A stretch of 64,000 nucleotides of DNA, from positions 2,108,001-2,172,000 of the forward strand of contig CBDHGL010000003.1 in NCBI GenBank assembly GCA_965263105.1, read 5' to 3'. Shown here piece after piece: positions 25,176-34,593 of this stretch; the first letter of the stretch is position 1; the number at the start of each line of letters is the position of its first letter. A program made the position numbers and the translations under genes. Under the pieces are notes generated by a model. It worked only from the letters and a program-made list of their open reading frames with translations, was not told where the DNA came from and searched no databases. This stretch comes from JBCCTX01 sp965263105. GTDB taxonomy: Bacteria; Bacteroidota; Bacteroidia; J057.

Positions 25176-25901
25176 CTATTTTCTGCTAAACAGGTTATAC
25201 CTCACGATGCAGTAGATAGCGCGAACGCCATCCTTCCAATTGATTTTTTTTCCCTCATCGTAGGTTCTTCCGTAGTAGGAGATACCCACTTCGTAAATTC
25301 GGACTTTTGGTACTCGGGCAATTTTGGCGGTTACCTCGGGTTCAAAACCAAATCGTTTCTCCTTCAAGTTGAGGGATTGAATCATTTGGGTATCAAATAG
25401 TTTGTAACAGGTTTCCATATCCGTCAGGTTCAAGTTGGTAAACATATTAGACAGAAAAGTGAGGAACCTATTACCCAGTGTATGCCAAAAAAACAGGATT
25501 CTGTGGGGCTTGCCACCAAGAAACCTACTTCCATACACGACATCTGCTCGTTGGTCTAGAATGGGTTGGAGCAATAAATTGTATTCTCTAGGGTCATATT
25601 CCAAGTCTGCATCCTGAATGATGAGGTATTCGCCTTTGGCATGAGCAATTCCGGTATGCAAAGCAGCCCCTTTTCCTTTATTACGTTCGTGCTGAAGATA
25701 TTTTATATCTAAGGTTGGGTAATCCGCTTGGAATTTTTCTATATGTATTCCTGTGTCATCGGTAGAAGCATCATTTACCAAAATTATTTCCTTAGTTACG
25801 TCCCCAATTAAGGATACTTCTGCAACTTGGTCTAGGATTTGTCTAATGGTAGGTCCTTCGTTGTAGGCTGGAATAATGATAGAGAGCCTGGAAACAGCCA
25901 T
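25176..25901 (-). CDS. DPM1-like glycosyltransferase family 2
   Basis: 241 residues from the ATG at 25901; a TTG two codons earlier is possible. GT-A fold: LSIIIPAYNEG at the start, then NDASTDDT, NKGKGAALHTGI and the metal-binding IQDADLEYDP. These are characteristic of dolichyl/undecaprenyl-phosphate sugar transferases. No C-terminal membrane helices are present, as in soluble DPM1-type members. It may load undecaprenyl phosphate with a sugar for modification outside the cell. Confidence 0.87.
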   Translation of the reverse strand: MAVSRLSIIIPAYNEGPTIRQILDQVAEVSLIGDVTKEIILVNDASTDDTGIHIEKFQADYPTLDIKYLQHERNKGKGAALHTGIAHAKGEYLIIQDADLEYDPREYNLLLQPILDQRADVVYGSRFLGGKPHRILFFWHTLGNRFLTFLSNMFTNLNLTDMETCYKLFDTQMIQSLNLKEKRFGFEPEVTAKIARVPKVRIYEVGISYYGRTYDEGKKINWKDGVRAIYCIVRYNLFSRK

Positions 25902-25916
25902 GAGCAATTTTTCGCT

Positions 25917-26684
25917 CTAAAGTACGGGTTTTTTGCTAAGGAAAAAGATAAAATCAGAACTTAAAAGTGATTTGACTGTTCCGTTAGGGACAGATTTTTT
26001 AAAACGCTTTGCCAGTGAGATAGAACTTTTAGGGAAGAGACGGTTAAAAGGGAATACAGTTTGGTTGAGGTAGGTGACTTGTTCAATGCGAAATTGGGAG
26101 TTCACCAACTCAGTAGCCTGTGAAGGAGAATAAGGGAAAATATCCAAGGCGGTTAGTACCGTCTTATTGGGGGCAAATATTTTCAGGGGAGCCTTAAGGG
26201 TCTTCCTTAGCCCTTGGTCAAGTGTATGTTTATTGGTAAAGGTTAGGATGGCTCTCCCTGTATTAGGGGTAAGCTTTTCCCAGATCCATTCCAGGGTTTT
26301 TTCCATTTGTTCGGGATTCAAGTAGGTAGTTACCCCTAATAGAAATATGAAGTCAAAGTTTGTTTGAGAAAATTGAGTCTCATAACAGGCGCCTACCTGA
26401 TAATTTGCAGGCGGGATATTGCTCTGGGCGAGCATTTGCTCTGCAATATCACAGGCATTGTACTGAATCCCTGTATAGCGTTCCATTAGGAAGTCGTACA
26501 AATTCCCTGTACCGGCTCCTACATCACAAACACTTTTTCCAGATAGATCGAGCCCTTTCACAGCCTCTTCCAATCTTTCAACAAAGAAATAATGGTGGAA
26601 AGCCTGTTGGGGGGTATATTTATCTCTGTAGGTATCAGAAATTTGATTAAAAAAATCTTTTACTTCTAGCTTGTGTTCACTCAT
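25917..26684 (-). CDS. Class I SAM-dependent methyltransferase
   Basis: 255 residues. The SAM-binding glycine motif is VCDVGAGTGNLYDFL at about 48-62, followed by ACDIAEQML (motif II) and FDFIFLLGVTTYL (motif IV-like). The C-terminal half is divergent. Position directly after the Wzc gene and before two glycosyltransferases suggests methylation of a sugar or lipid intermediate; the acceptor is unknown. Confidence 0.82.
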   Translation of the reverse strand: MSEHKLEVKDFFNQISDTYRDKYTPQQAFHHYFFVERLEEAVKGLDLSGKSVCDVGAGTGNLYDFLMERYTGIQYNACDIAEQMLAQSNIPPANYQVGACYETQFSQTNFDFIFLLGVTTYLNPEQMEKTLEWIWEKLTPNTGRAILTFTNKHTLDQGLRKTLKAPLKIFAPNKTVLTALDIFPYSPSQATELVNSQFRIEQVTYLNQTVFPFNRLFPKSSISLAKRFKKSVPNGTVKSLLSSDFIFFLSKKPVL

Positions 26685-26704
26685 ATGTTCACTGTTGGGA
26701 GCTA

Positions 26705-29119
26705 TTATTTAACCTTATTTTTCCGAAATCTCTTCTTGTTCTTTTTCTTGGATTCATCATAGTACCCATATCCATATCCATAGCCGTATCCATACCCATA
26801 GCCGTATCCATACCCATATCCATACCCATATCTCCCGGAAAACTTAATGCCGTTGAAAATGATGGCTGGATTAGGCATTTTTTTATTTCGATAGATATCG
26901 TCAATGATGTTAAGTTGACCTTTACGCGTTTGGTTAAACCGAACTACAAAGATTAAGTTGGTAATAAAGTCTTTTAGGAGAAAGGCGTCAGTCACTAAGC
27001 CAATGGGGGGCGTATCTACTAGAATGCAGTCAAACTCTTCAAGTAAGCTTTCAAAAAGTTCTGTATTTTGCTCACTCATTAACAGCTCCGCAGGGTTAGG
27101 AGGAGTTGGACCACTGGGAATAATAAATAAATTTTCGTGTAAACCTGAGGGGTATAAGACTTCGTCTAAAGAGGCTTCCTTTACCAGAAAATTTGAAATT
27201 CCCTTTTCCCCTTCAAATCCATCAATATACTTGGATAGCTTGGGTTTGCGCAAATCCATACTCAGAAGAACGGTCTTTTTGCCAGAGATGGCCTGTCCCA
27301 TTCCCAGGTTGAGGGTAACAAAACTTTTTCCTTCCCCACTCATACTAGATGTAATGAGGTAAATGGGTTTTTCTACGCCTTCTGACAGAAACTGAAGGTT
27401 GGTTCGCAGCAGACGAAACATTTCAGCGATGGAAGATCTACTCAGGGGTTTTACTACCAGGGGATCATCAGATGAATTATAACTAATGGCTCCTAAAAAT
27501 GGGGTTTGAGTTACTTCTTTGATATTCCCATCGGATAAAATTTTATCATTCAGGACCTCGATCACCAAGATTATGCCTATAGGTAGGGCCAGACCTATTA
27601 CCAATGCCACCAAATAGGCCATTACTTTTTGAGGTGAAACGGGTATTTTGGAGAAGGAGGCTGGCTCTAATATTCGGGTATTAGGCGGGGCTGTAGCAAT
27701 AGAAAGTAAGGTTTCTTCACGCTTTTGAAGTAGGAAACTAAGGATAACTTCTTTGATTTCTTGTTCTCTTTGAAGCGCCAAAAATCTTCTCTTTTTTGTT
27801 GGAATTGTCTTAACTCTTGCTTGGAGTTGCGCACTTCGGCTGGATATTCTTTCTTTTGTATCCTGAAGATTTTGTTGAAAAACGCTGAGATTGGCGAGAA
27901 TTGTTTGACGCAAATTTTTAATCTGAATATTTAGCTTTTCGACAACTGGATTCCTCTCTTTTGCTGAAATTAACAATTGTTCTCTTTGAGCTAATAGCTC
28001 ATTGTATTGGGTGAGGAGATTGGGGAGAGTGAAATCTTCGGTGATGTTAAGAGAAGGAGGAAAGAATACATAGGCCCATTGGGATATTTGAAGGGAATCC
28101 ATTAATGAGCTAATGATTTTTTCCTGAATTTCTATTTCCACGATTTGACGTTCATATTGAGTAATCTCTGAAATCATATCGGAGGACCCTGTTTCAAGGT
28201 TATCTATAGTGCCTACCGAATTAATTCGAATTCGCTCGGCGTTTTCATCAACCTGGTTGAGTTCTTTAGTCATGTCGCCTAAGCGTTCTTCGATAAAGAA
28301 TTTCTGGTTGTTATAAACCTTATTTCGTTCGGCTAGTCCTGCTTTATCATACTCTTCGATAAGGTTTTCTAAAACGTCTCTGGCCCTTTCTGGAACGGGG
28401 TCAATCATGGATAGAAGGAGTACCTCTTTGTTTCCTGCTACATTTTGGATGGACAATTTCTTGCTATAGAGGGAACCTATTTGCTCTACTTTGTGGAAAT
28501 TTACCAGATAATCCTTGAAATTAGGATTTGGACCTCCTGAGTGAACGAAGGTAAATTTGCCATAGGGTTCAAATAGAAATTCTGAGCCAAAGTCTTGGGT
28601 AGTTGAGTTCACTCCATCTGATAGCTGAAACTGATTTTCATTCAGTATTTTGACTTCGAAGCTTTTCCCATAAGCAATAGGGGCTAGTTCATAAGTAACC
28701 GCCTTTAGGGGAGATCGATACAACTCACTTTTTTGAATTTTCCCCTTTGTAAAATAGACTACATCAAAACCGAGTCTGGAGATTACTTTGGTCATTAAAT
28801 CCCTGGATTTCAGAATAAGAAGTTCATTCCTTACATCTACCTCTTTATCAACGATCCCAAGCTCTTGCATAAGTTTTGACTCTGCCAGCCCTTTAGATTC
28901 TGTATCTCCTTTTATCATAATAGTTGTAGATACCCGAAATTGCTTGGGGGTATAACGCAGATAGGCAAAGGCGAGGGCTAAACAAATAATGAGGGATAAT
29001 ACAATCCAAGGCCAGTGCCTAAAGTATTTAAAGAATACTTGTTTGGGGTTTGGAGGGGCCTTTTGCGCCTTGGAGTGATGCCCATTACCGTTTAATATTA
29101 AATTATGAGAATTTTCCAC
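26705..29119 (-). CDS. wzc: Wzc-like polysaccharide co-polymerase and BY-kinase with Gly-Tyr tail
   Basis: 804 residues from a GTG. A Wzz-type region is bounded by membrane helices near 36-52 and 505-525, with a long periplasmic coiled-coil part between. The cytoplasmic tyrosine kinase has Walker A SSMSGEGKSFVTLN near 590, Walker A' LLSMDLRKPKL and Walker B CILVDTPP. The C-terminal tyrosine cluster, the usual autophosphorylation site, takes an extreme form: thirteen Tyr alternating with Gly, then a Lys/Arg-rich end. The kinase state controls polymer length and export together with Wza (next gene upstream) and the PHP phosphatase two genes upstream. Confidence 0.93.
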   Translation of the reverse strand: MENSHNLILNGNGHHSKAQKAPPNPKQVFFKYFRHWPWIVLSLIICLALAFAYLRYTPKQFRVSTTIMIKGDTESKGLAESKLMQELGIVDKEVDVRNELLILKSRDLMTKVISRLGFDVVYFTKGKIQKSELYRSPLKAVTYELAPIAYGKSFEVKILNENQFQLSDGVNSTTQDFGSEFLFEPYGKFTFVHSGGPNPNFKDYLVNFHKVEQIGSLYSKKLSIQNVAGNKEVLLLSMIDPVPERARDVLENLIEEYDKAGLAERNKVYNNQKFFIEERLGDMTKELNQVDENAERIRINSVGTIDNLETGSSDMISEITQYERQIVEIEIQEKIISSLMDSLQISQWAYVFFPPSLNITEDFTLPNLLTQYNELLAQREQLLISAKERNPVVEKLNIQIKNLRQTILANLSVFQQNLQDTKERISSRSAQLQARVKTIPTKKRRFLALQREQEIKEVILSFLLQKREETLLSIATAPPNTRILEPASFSKIPVSPQKVMAYLVALVIGLALPIGIILVIEVLNDKILSDGNIKEVTQTPFLGAISYNSSDDPLVVKPLSRSSIAEMFRLLRTNLQFLSEGVEKPIYLITSSMSGEGKSFVTLNLGMGQAISGKKTVLLSMDLRKPKLSKYIDGFEGEKGISNFLVKEASLDEVLYPSGLHENLFIIPSGPTPPNPAELLMSEQNTELFESLLEEFDCILVDTPPIGLVTDAFLLKDFITNLIFVVRFNQTRKGQLNIIDDIYRNKKMPNPAIIFNGIKFSGRYGYGYGYGYGYGYGYGYGYGYGYYDESKKKNKKRFRKNKVK
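26759..26830 (-). repeat. Gly-Tyr codon tract in wzc
   Basis: 24 codons encoding Y(GY)11Y: 13 Tyr (TAT or TAC) and 11 Gly (GGA, GGG or GGC). Codon choice varies, so the tract is a protein-level repeat more than a pure DNA microsatellite, but 12-bp blocks recur (for example GGC-TAC-GGA-TAT) and could slip in replication. Confidence 0.9.
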
Positions 29120-29136
29120 AATCTGTGTTTTAGTTG

Positions 29137-29937
29137 TTAGTTATTGTTGTTGTTGTTGAAGAACAACAGGTAAATAGTTGTCCCTAGGCCAATAACGGAA
29201 GAAATCCATGGGATCACTGCTAATATGGGTTGTCTCATATTGGTTACAACGTCTTCAGTAGGTTCTACGTAAATCACGTCATTTTGTCTGAGGTGGAAGT
29301 AGGGCGAGTTAAAAAGTTCTCTTGAGTAGAAATTTACCTTCCCGAAAATACGTTTCCCATTTTCTTCTCTGATCACCCATACCTTATCTCTGACACTGTA
29401 TGGAGTAAATCCTGCCTGGGCCATGGCTTCTACGATTGTAAAACGTTCATTGGAGACACTTAGTACTCCGGGTCTATTCACTTCCCCAAACACTGTTACC
29501 TTAAAGTTTACGATCCCAATTTTCACGATGGGAGATTCTACAAAAGGACTTATGAGGTCAACGATTTTTTGGGTAGCGGCTTCACGGTCTAGGCCCCCCA
29601 ATTTCACCTTGCCTAGGCGAGGATATTCAATGAATCCTTTGGAATCCACTAGATATCCTGCTAATAATTGACCAGTTTGGGCTCCCCCTCCTCCAAGGTT
29701 TTGCAAGGATTGGTTGAAGGGCATTACGGCTTCTTCATCTAGCGCAGAAACCTGAATAAAAAGCTGGTCATTAGGCTGAATGGTCACTTGACTAAACACC
29801 TGTATAGAATCTAACTGATCAAATAGGAGGTTATCTTCTTGAAAATTCACTAGCCGTTTATGCGGAATGCATGAGGAAGAAATCAATCCCCAAAAAGCAA
29901 TGATTAAGATAGATAGATGTTGAAAAGATAGATTCAT
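29137..29937 (-). CDS. wza: Wza-like outer-membrane polysaccharide export lipoprotein
   Basis: 266 residues from the ATG at 29937, preferred over the ATG at 29973 because it starts a lipoprotein-type signal ending in GLISSSC and removes the overlap with the preceding gene. A Poly_export domain follows (VTIQPNDQLFIQVSALDEEAV), then SLBB-type segments (GYLVDSKGFIEYPRLGKV, FGEVNRPGVLSV). A C-terminal hydrophobic segment (IPWISSVIGLGTTIYLLFF) precedes a run of six Asn. It forms the outer-membrane channel for the polymer and partners the adjacent Wzc. Confidence 0.9.
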   Translation of the reverse strand: MNLSFQHLSILIIAFWGLISSSCIPHKRLVNFQEDNLLFDQLDSIQVFSQVTIQPNDQLFIQVSALDEEAVMPFNQSLQNLGGGGAQTGQLLAGYLVDSKGFIEYPRLGKVKLGGLDREAATQKIVDLISPFVESPIVKIGIVNFKVTVFGEVNRPGVLSVSNERFTIVEAMAQAGFTPYSVRDKVWVIREENGKRIFGKVNFYSRELFNSPYFHLRQNDVIYVEPTEDVVTNMRQPILAVIPWISSVIGLGTTIYLLFFNNNNNN

Positions 29938-29959
29938 AGAAAATTTACTTTCGAATACA

Positions 29960-30700
29960 TTACAATTGATCATTCTGAAAGGAATAATTGGCTAATAAGT
30001 GCTTGATTTTGGAAGAGGCTAGGGCTTTGGTAAGTTTTTTTATGTGTTGGCTATGGTGGACATCTGTACCTAAGAAATTGACCATGTTATTTTCAATTAA
30101 TTGTTGGGCACAGGTTTTGATTTTCTTCCCATAGTATCCCTGCAAAGATAAGATGTTGACCTGGAAAAGGCAGCCCATATTTTTTATGCCCTCAAAGGCA
30201 TCCAAGTTATTATGAAAGTAGGTATATCGTTCCGGGTGTGCCAGAACGGGCTTATAGCCTTTAGTTTTTAACTTAAAGATATATTCATGATACTTGGGAA
30301 AAATAGCAAAGGTTGACATTTCGATCAGAATATATCTCCCATGGAACGTAAGTAGATCATCTGACTCCATCAGTTCCTCAAAGGACTCATCCATGAAATA
30401 CTCTGCTGCACACGATAGTTCTATAGGAATATCGTGTTTTTTTATTTCTTGAAGAAACTCTTCATACGTTTGAGACACCTGATCCGTTGTATTGGGGTAG
30501 AGATCATTCATGATGTGAGGGGTAGCAACTAGCCGCCTATATCCAAGTTGAAATAGCTTTTCGATTAAGTATAAAGCGTCTTCGGTAGTTGCGGGTCCGT
30601 CATCTATTCCGGGAAGTAAATGTGCATGGATATCAGTTGTTGGCCAAATTCCATTAGATGAAAAAGGGGAAGAAGATTTCGGAGAATTATTTTTATACAT
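29960..30700 (-). CDS. CpsB/YwqE-type PHP-domain tyrosine phosphatase
   Basis: 246 residues. The PHP metal site begins with TDIHAHLLPGIDDGP, then VATPHIMN, YILIEMS, LAHPERY and LGTDVHH: the His/Asp/Glu ligands of a manganese-dependent CpsB-type phosphatase. These enzymes dephosphorylate the tyrosine cluster of the cognate BY-kinase. It is the first gene of a Wza-Wzc-phosphatase set and lies divergent from the plus-strand membrane protein gene. Confidence 0.9.
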   Translation of the reverse strand: MYKNNSPKSSSPFSSNGIWPTTDIHAHLLPGIDDGPATTEDALYLIEKLFQLGYRRLVATPHIMNDLYPNTTDQVSQTYEEFLQEIKKHDIPIELSCAAEYFMDESFEELMESDDLLTFHGRYILIEMSTFAIFPKYHEYIFKLKTKGYKPVLAHPERYTYFHNNLDAFEGIKNMGCLFQVNILSLQGYYGKKIKTCAQQLIENNMVNFLGTDVHHSQHIKKLTKALASSKIKHLLANYSFQNDQL

Positions 30701-30780
30701 GAATGAATCGTTTTACTTATCGCATTGTCCGATAAAAATAGTATTTTTGTGCTTTCAAAAAATTAAATAACCTATTTTTA

Positions 30781-32118
30781 GTGCTCCCACCTGATATACT
30801 GAGTCCCAATGACTTCATACTTGCACCTATTTTTTTCCTGATTATCTGGGCTTTTGCAAAGTCAAGGAGAGATAAAAAGTACGGCAATGCGTTAATTTCC
30901 AAATATTATCTCCCTGCCTTGAATTTCAGAATCTTAGGTAATTTTTTAGCTGCTTTGATTTATCAATACTATTATCACGGTGGAGATACTTTTGAATATT
31001 ATTGGGCTATTTCGAATATTTGGGATGCCTTTATCTACCGTCCAGCTTTGGGATTAGAGCTCATTTTTGAGCCCCCTACCAGTCACTCCTGGGATGCCAT
31101 TTCTTTTCGGCATCCATATTTAAAGTATCCTGATACAGGTGCAGTCATTAGAATTGGGGGCTTTTTAAGCCTTTTTACGGCTAATTCCTATTTGGGGATA
31201 GCTTTTGCTATTACCGCCCTTACCTTTGGGGGGTGTTGGCGCTTATATAAAACCTTTGTCGAATTGTATCCCAATTTGTATAGAGAGTTCGCTTGGGCCA
31301 TCTTATTTATTCCTTCTGTATGCTTTTTTGGAACTGGTATACAAAAAGATTCCATCACCATGGGAGCCATTGGTTATCTGACGTATTCCTGCTACCTCTT
31401 ATTTATTAAGCGCGAATTTACTACGGGAGATGTGATAATTGCGCTAATAAATTTTGCTCTCTTGTTCTATATTAAACCCTATATTCTCATGGCCTTTTTG
31501 CCCGGACTCATTATTTGGATCTTTTGGAAATATCGTTCCGCCATTTCAAATTCAGCCCTTAAAACGTTAGCGGGCCCCTTGTTTATCCTATTTATCGCTG
31601 GTTTTGGCTATTATACTCTGGTTTTAATGGGTACTTACTACCGATTTTTTGCATTAGAGAATGTCATCAATTACACAGAAGTGGTCCAGAACTCTATGGT
31701 GGCTGAGACAGCTATCACTTCTGGAAGTGGGTATTCCTTGGGTTCTTATGCCCCTACGCCTATCGGTTTGTTAAGTGTGGCTCCCCAGGCAATCATTGTT
31801 TCTTTATTTCGACCATTTTTGTGGGAAGTTAACAGTCCATTATTAGCAATTGCGGGATTAGAAGGGTTTATCAGCATGATTATGACCTTATATGTGCTTT
31901 GGAAAGTAGGGGTTTTGAATACATTTAGAATCCTTATTTCCAATCCTGAGGTTGCATTTGCCCTTACCTTTGCCTTGGTTTTTGCCTTTGCAGTGGGTTT
32001 TTCTTCCTATAATTTTGGTGCTTTGATGCGATATAAAATTCCCGCCCTCCCTTTTTATTTTGCGGGCTTGGTCATATTATGGAATGAGGGTAGGAAAAAG
32101 TCTTTCCTGGGCCTTTAA
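30781..32118 (+). CDS. Multi-pass membrane protein of unknown function, candidate polymerase
   Basis: 445 residues from a GTG (the first possible start after the divergent gene). At least ten hydrophobic helices. Notable motifs in loops are YYHGGDTFEYYWAISNIW near residue 62 and FFGTGIQKDSITMGAIGYL near residue 180. I do not recognise a named family with certainty. The topology and location fit a Wzy-type polymerase or a lipid-linked glycosyltransferase. It is the only plus-strand gene in the 38-kb locus, and its end overlaps the convergent glycosyltransferase gene by 4 bp. Confidence 0.7.
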   Translation: MLPPDILSPNDFILAPIFFLIIWAFAKSRRDKKYGNALISKYYLPALNFRILGNFLAALIYQYYYHGGDTFEYYWAISNIWDAFIYRPALGLELIFEPPTSHSWDAISFRHPYLKYPDTGAVIRIGGFLSLFTANSYLGIAFAITALTFGGCWRLYKTFVELYPNLYREFAWAILFIPSVCFFGTGIQKDSITMGAIGYLTYSCYLLFIKREFTTGDVIIALINFALLFYIKPYILMAFLPGLIIWIFWKYRSAISNSALKTLAGPLFILFIAGFGYYTLVLMGTYYRFFALENVINYTEVVQNSMVAETAITSGSGYSLGSYAPTPIGLLSVAPQAIIVSLFRPFLWEVNSPLLAIAGLEGFISMIMTLYVLWKVGVLNTFRILISNPEVAFALTFALVFAFAVGFSSYNFGALMRYKIPALPFYFAGLVILWNEGRKKSFLGL

Positions 32119-33218
32119 GGATTTACAACGGGAGTCTGCTGCCCCAGCAGACGTTGGAACTCTTCCAAATACCGATCTTGAAGGGAGTTCACCGAATACC
32201 TGGCTTCCACCGTTTCATACCCCTTTTTCCCCAGCATTTTTCTCAGTTCAAGCCCTTCAATCAACTCTGTGAGCCGAAGCTCCCATTCTGCTAATGAATT
32301 TGCTAAAAACCCATTCTCTCCCTCCTCAATAATTTCCTGATTGACTCCTACTGGAGAAGCAATGGCAGGAATACCTAGTCCCATATACTGTAAAATCTTG
32401 AACCCACATTTTCCCTTGGCCCATTTATCATCTGGTAGGGGCATAACCCCTATATCTATCTTTAATAGGTCCTCTATTTCAGATTCCAGGTTCCAGGGAA
32501 GGTAGGTAAAGGGAAAGGGGGTATCTTCCGGAGGAACATCACAGATTACCAGGACTTCTATCTGGTACTGTAACTTGAGCCTTTCTAAAATGGGGTATAT
32601 AGGTTTTAAGTATTTCAGGGTTGTGCGAGAACCTGTCCAACCGATGGTAATCCTGCTTTTTTCTTCATGCTTTTTGCGTTTGTTGTGAAGGTTGACCGTA
32701 TCAATAGTTGTTGGAATTAGGGAACAAGAGGGATTGAACTGCATGGCATACTGAAGAAGATAGTCATTTCCCACAAAAATGCGATCACATAACGCTATGA
32801 GCTTGGGCACCTTATCTGGATCTTTCAAGAAGGCAAGATGCTTATTTCCAGCGGATACATCCCGCATCCATATAGCGTCATCGAAATCAAAGATAAGTTT
32901 GGCTGAAGAAGCTTTGAAGCGCTTTTCAAAAAAGGTAGTCCCAGTAAAGTAGGCCTCTCTGTATAGGAAAATGATATCGTATTGGTTTGCTTTTAGAACG
33001 TCCCAAAAGCGTTTTATAACTCCTTTAAGCGCAATCCAGGCCTTCCAGTGGTAATTACCCGATTGATAATACCGTTTGTCATCTTTTTCACTGAGAAGGT
33101 TAGAGATCTCCCACTCAAATCCATGGGATTCCAAAAAAGATAAATATTGTTCAAACCGGAATCGTTGACCAGGAGACCGATCTATCCGGTGAAGGGTTAC
33201 GAATAAAACTTTTGGCAT
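32115..33218 (-). CDS. Glycosyltransferase, GT4-like
   Basis: 367 residues. It begins KVLFVTLHRIDRSPGQRFRFEQY, as in many Bacteroidota GT4 relatives. The donor-binding half shows ITIGWTGSRTTLKYL and KCGFKILQYMGLGIPAIASPVG, in which the usual E-x7-E is changed to a Lys/Gln-containing variant. It probably adds one sugar of the repeat unit; donor and acceptor are unknown. Confidence 0.83.
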   Translation of the reverse strand: MPKVLFVTLHRIDRSPGQRFRFEQYLSFLESHGFEWEISNLLSEKDDKRYYQSGNYHWKAWIALKGVIKRFWDVLKANQYDIIFLYREAYFTGTTFFEKRFKASSAKLIFDFDDAIWMRDVSAGNKHLAFLKDPDKVPKLIALCDRIFVGNDYLLQYAMQFNPSCSLIPTTIDTVNLHNKRKKHEEKSRITIGWTGSRTTLKYLKPIYPILERLKLQYQIEVLVICDVPPEDTPFPFTYLPWNLESEIEDLLKIDIGVMPLPDDKWAKGKCGFKILQYMGLGIPAIASPVGVNQEIIEEGENGFLANSLAEWELRLTELIEGLELRKMLGKKGYETVEARYSVNSLQDRYLEEFQRLLGQQTPVVNP

Positions 33219-33233
33219 TTAGAGGAGAAATAA

Positions 33234-34445
33234 TTAACCGTAGACTTTTTTATAAGTGCTATGAGCAATACGGAAGCTTCTAAATTTTTTCGCGATGTTT
33301 CGAATTTTGTTAGCTAAGCCTTCCTGGGAAGAACTTTGAAGTAAAGTATCTATCTGTTGAATCGCTTTTCTATAGCCCTCTCTTTCCAATGGGCTTAAAA
33401 TGGCTCCAATATTTTCTCGCTTAATAATTTCCGAATCATCTGAAATATTAGGGGTGATTACTACTGGTAGCCCGAGAGCCCAATATTCACCGGTTTTGAT
33501 GGGCGTTCCATAGCGTTTGGAGGGTACCGGGATAAAAGGAGTCAGGCCAAAATCCCCCAATCCCATATAGCGTGCGACTTCAGCATGAGGTACAAAACGT
33601 TGGACGATTTTATCTACAGATAAGCCACTATTTTCTGCCCATTTTCTGATGCTATCTTCTGATTGGTTGTTTAAAAGAAGCACCCTAAAGCGATTCCCCC
33701 AAAATTGTTCTGCCTCAGCAAAGAAATCAAAACTTTCTTGCTGAAGATAAGACCCCCCAAATTTCCCCGCATAGACACAAACAATTTTCCCAACCAATTC
33801 TAATTCCTGTAAAAGTTTAGGATCCTTTTTGTGTGATAAATCGAACAATTCTAAATCTACACATGCGGGAATGTGATAGTAATTTTTAAGAGAAACCCCA
33901 TATTTCTCCAGGGCATAATCACGCATTTTTTCTACACAACCTATAACTGTATGGGCTCGCTTCGCCTGAAGTCTCTCCAAACTAAATAGTACTCGATAGG
34001 CTAAACTATTCTGTTTCCATGTTCCACTTTCTACCATAGGTTCTGCATGTGGCTCAAAGCTATCCAGCACCAGTTTTTTTCCTGTTATGATGGATAAAAG
34101 ATAGCCTAAAGCCCCTCCAGGGGTACACCAACCGTGTAGTACATCTATTTTTTTTTGGGAAATGAAGCGCCAAAGAAAAAACAGGTTCCCTAGGTGTTTC
34201 CAAAGTGCTTTTACCCCAAAGGGAACGTAATCGAAGGGAAGGATTTCAATTCCGTGGTCTGCCAAATTTGAATTTTCACGTTCAAGGGTATCTGCATTTA
34301 GGGCAATATGAGGCTGTTCAAGGGTGACGAGGTATACCTTGCTCTCTTTAGGAAGGTAATTTTGGAATATTTTTATGTAGGGAAGGGTATAGCTCTGAAT
34401 TAAAGCATCTTTATAACTCCAATATGTCAAGACAAGAATATTCAT
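33234..34445 (-). CDS. Glycosyltransferase, GT4-like
   Basis: 403 residues. The GT-B fold is suggested by NILVLTYWSYKDALIQSYTLPY at the start (split across the first strand and helix) and by KIVCVYAGKFGGSYL and KRYGTPIKTGEYWALGLPVVIT in the C-terminal half, where the ribose-binding acidic residue is Glu in TGEYWA. It is 15 bp upstream of the next glycosyltransferase gene. A sulfotransferase gene remnant lies just upstream. Confidence 0.83.
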   Translation of the reverse strand: MNILVLTYWSYKDALIQSYTLPYIKIFQNYLPKESKVYLVTLEQPHIALNADTLERENSNLADHGIEILPFDYVPFGVKALWKHLGNLFFLWRFISQKKIDVLHGWCTPGGALGYLLSIITGKKLVLDSFEPHAEPMVESGTWKQNSLAYRVLFSLERLQAKRAHTVIGCVEKMRDYALEKYGVSLKNYYHIPACVDLELFDLSHKKDPKLLQELELVGKIVCVYAGKFGGSYLQQESFDFFAEAEQFWGNRFRVLLLNNQSEDSIRKWAENSGLSVDKIVQRFVPHAEVARYMGLGDFGLTPFIPVPSKRYGTPIKTGEYWALGLPVVITPNISDDSEIIKRENIGAILSPLEREGYRKAIQQIDTLLQSSSQEGLANKIRNIAKKFRSFRIAHSTYKKVYG

Positions 34446-34500
34446 TTGAGATAGCTAAAAAGAATAATTTCAGTGGTGTATTTCCCTAGCGAAAAGCCTT

Positions 34501-34584
34501 TCAACTTCTTGCTATTTCCAGGGAAGTGCCAGCAGTTTTTCTACATTTGATAAAAATAAATCGATGCTTGTGGGAAATGATCAT
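34501..34584 (-). pseudogene. 5' remnant of a sulfotransferase gene
   Basis: The ATG at 34584 opens 27 codons ending at TGA 34503-34501: MIIS at the start, then RFIFIKCRKTAGTSLEIA. This matches the start of the intact sulfotransferase at 37407-38057 (MIIS, FIFIHNPKTGGSS), including the KT-G-S PAPS-binding loop. No homologous continuation is seen before the next gene starts at 34445. The piece therefore looks like the 5' end of a deleted sulfotransferase gene rather than a working small protein. Confidence 0.6.
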
Positions 34585-34593
34585 CAGGAAGTT

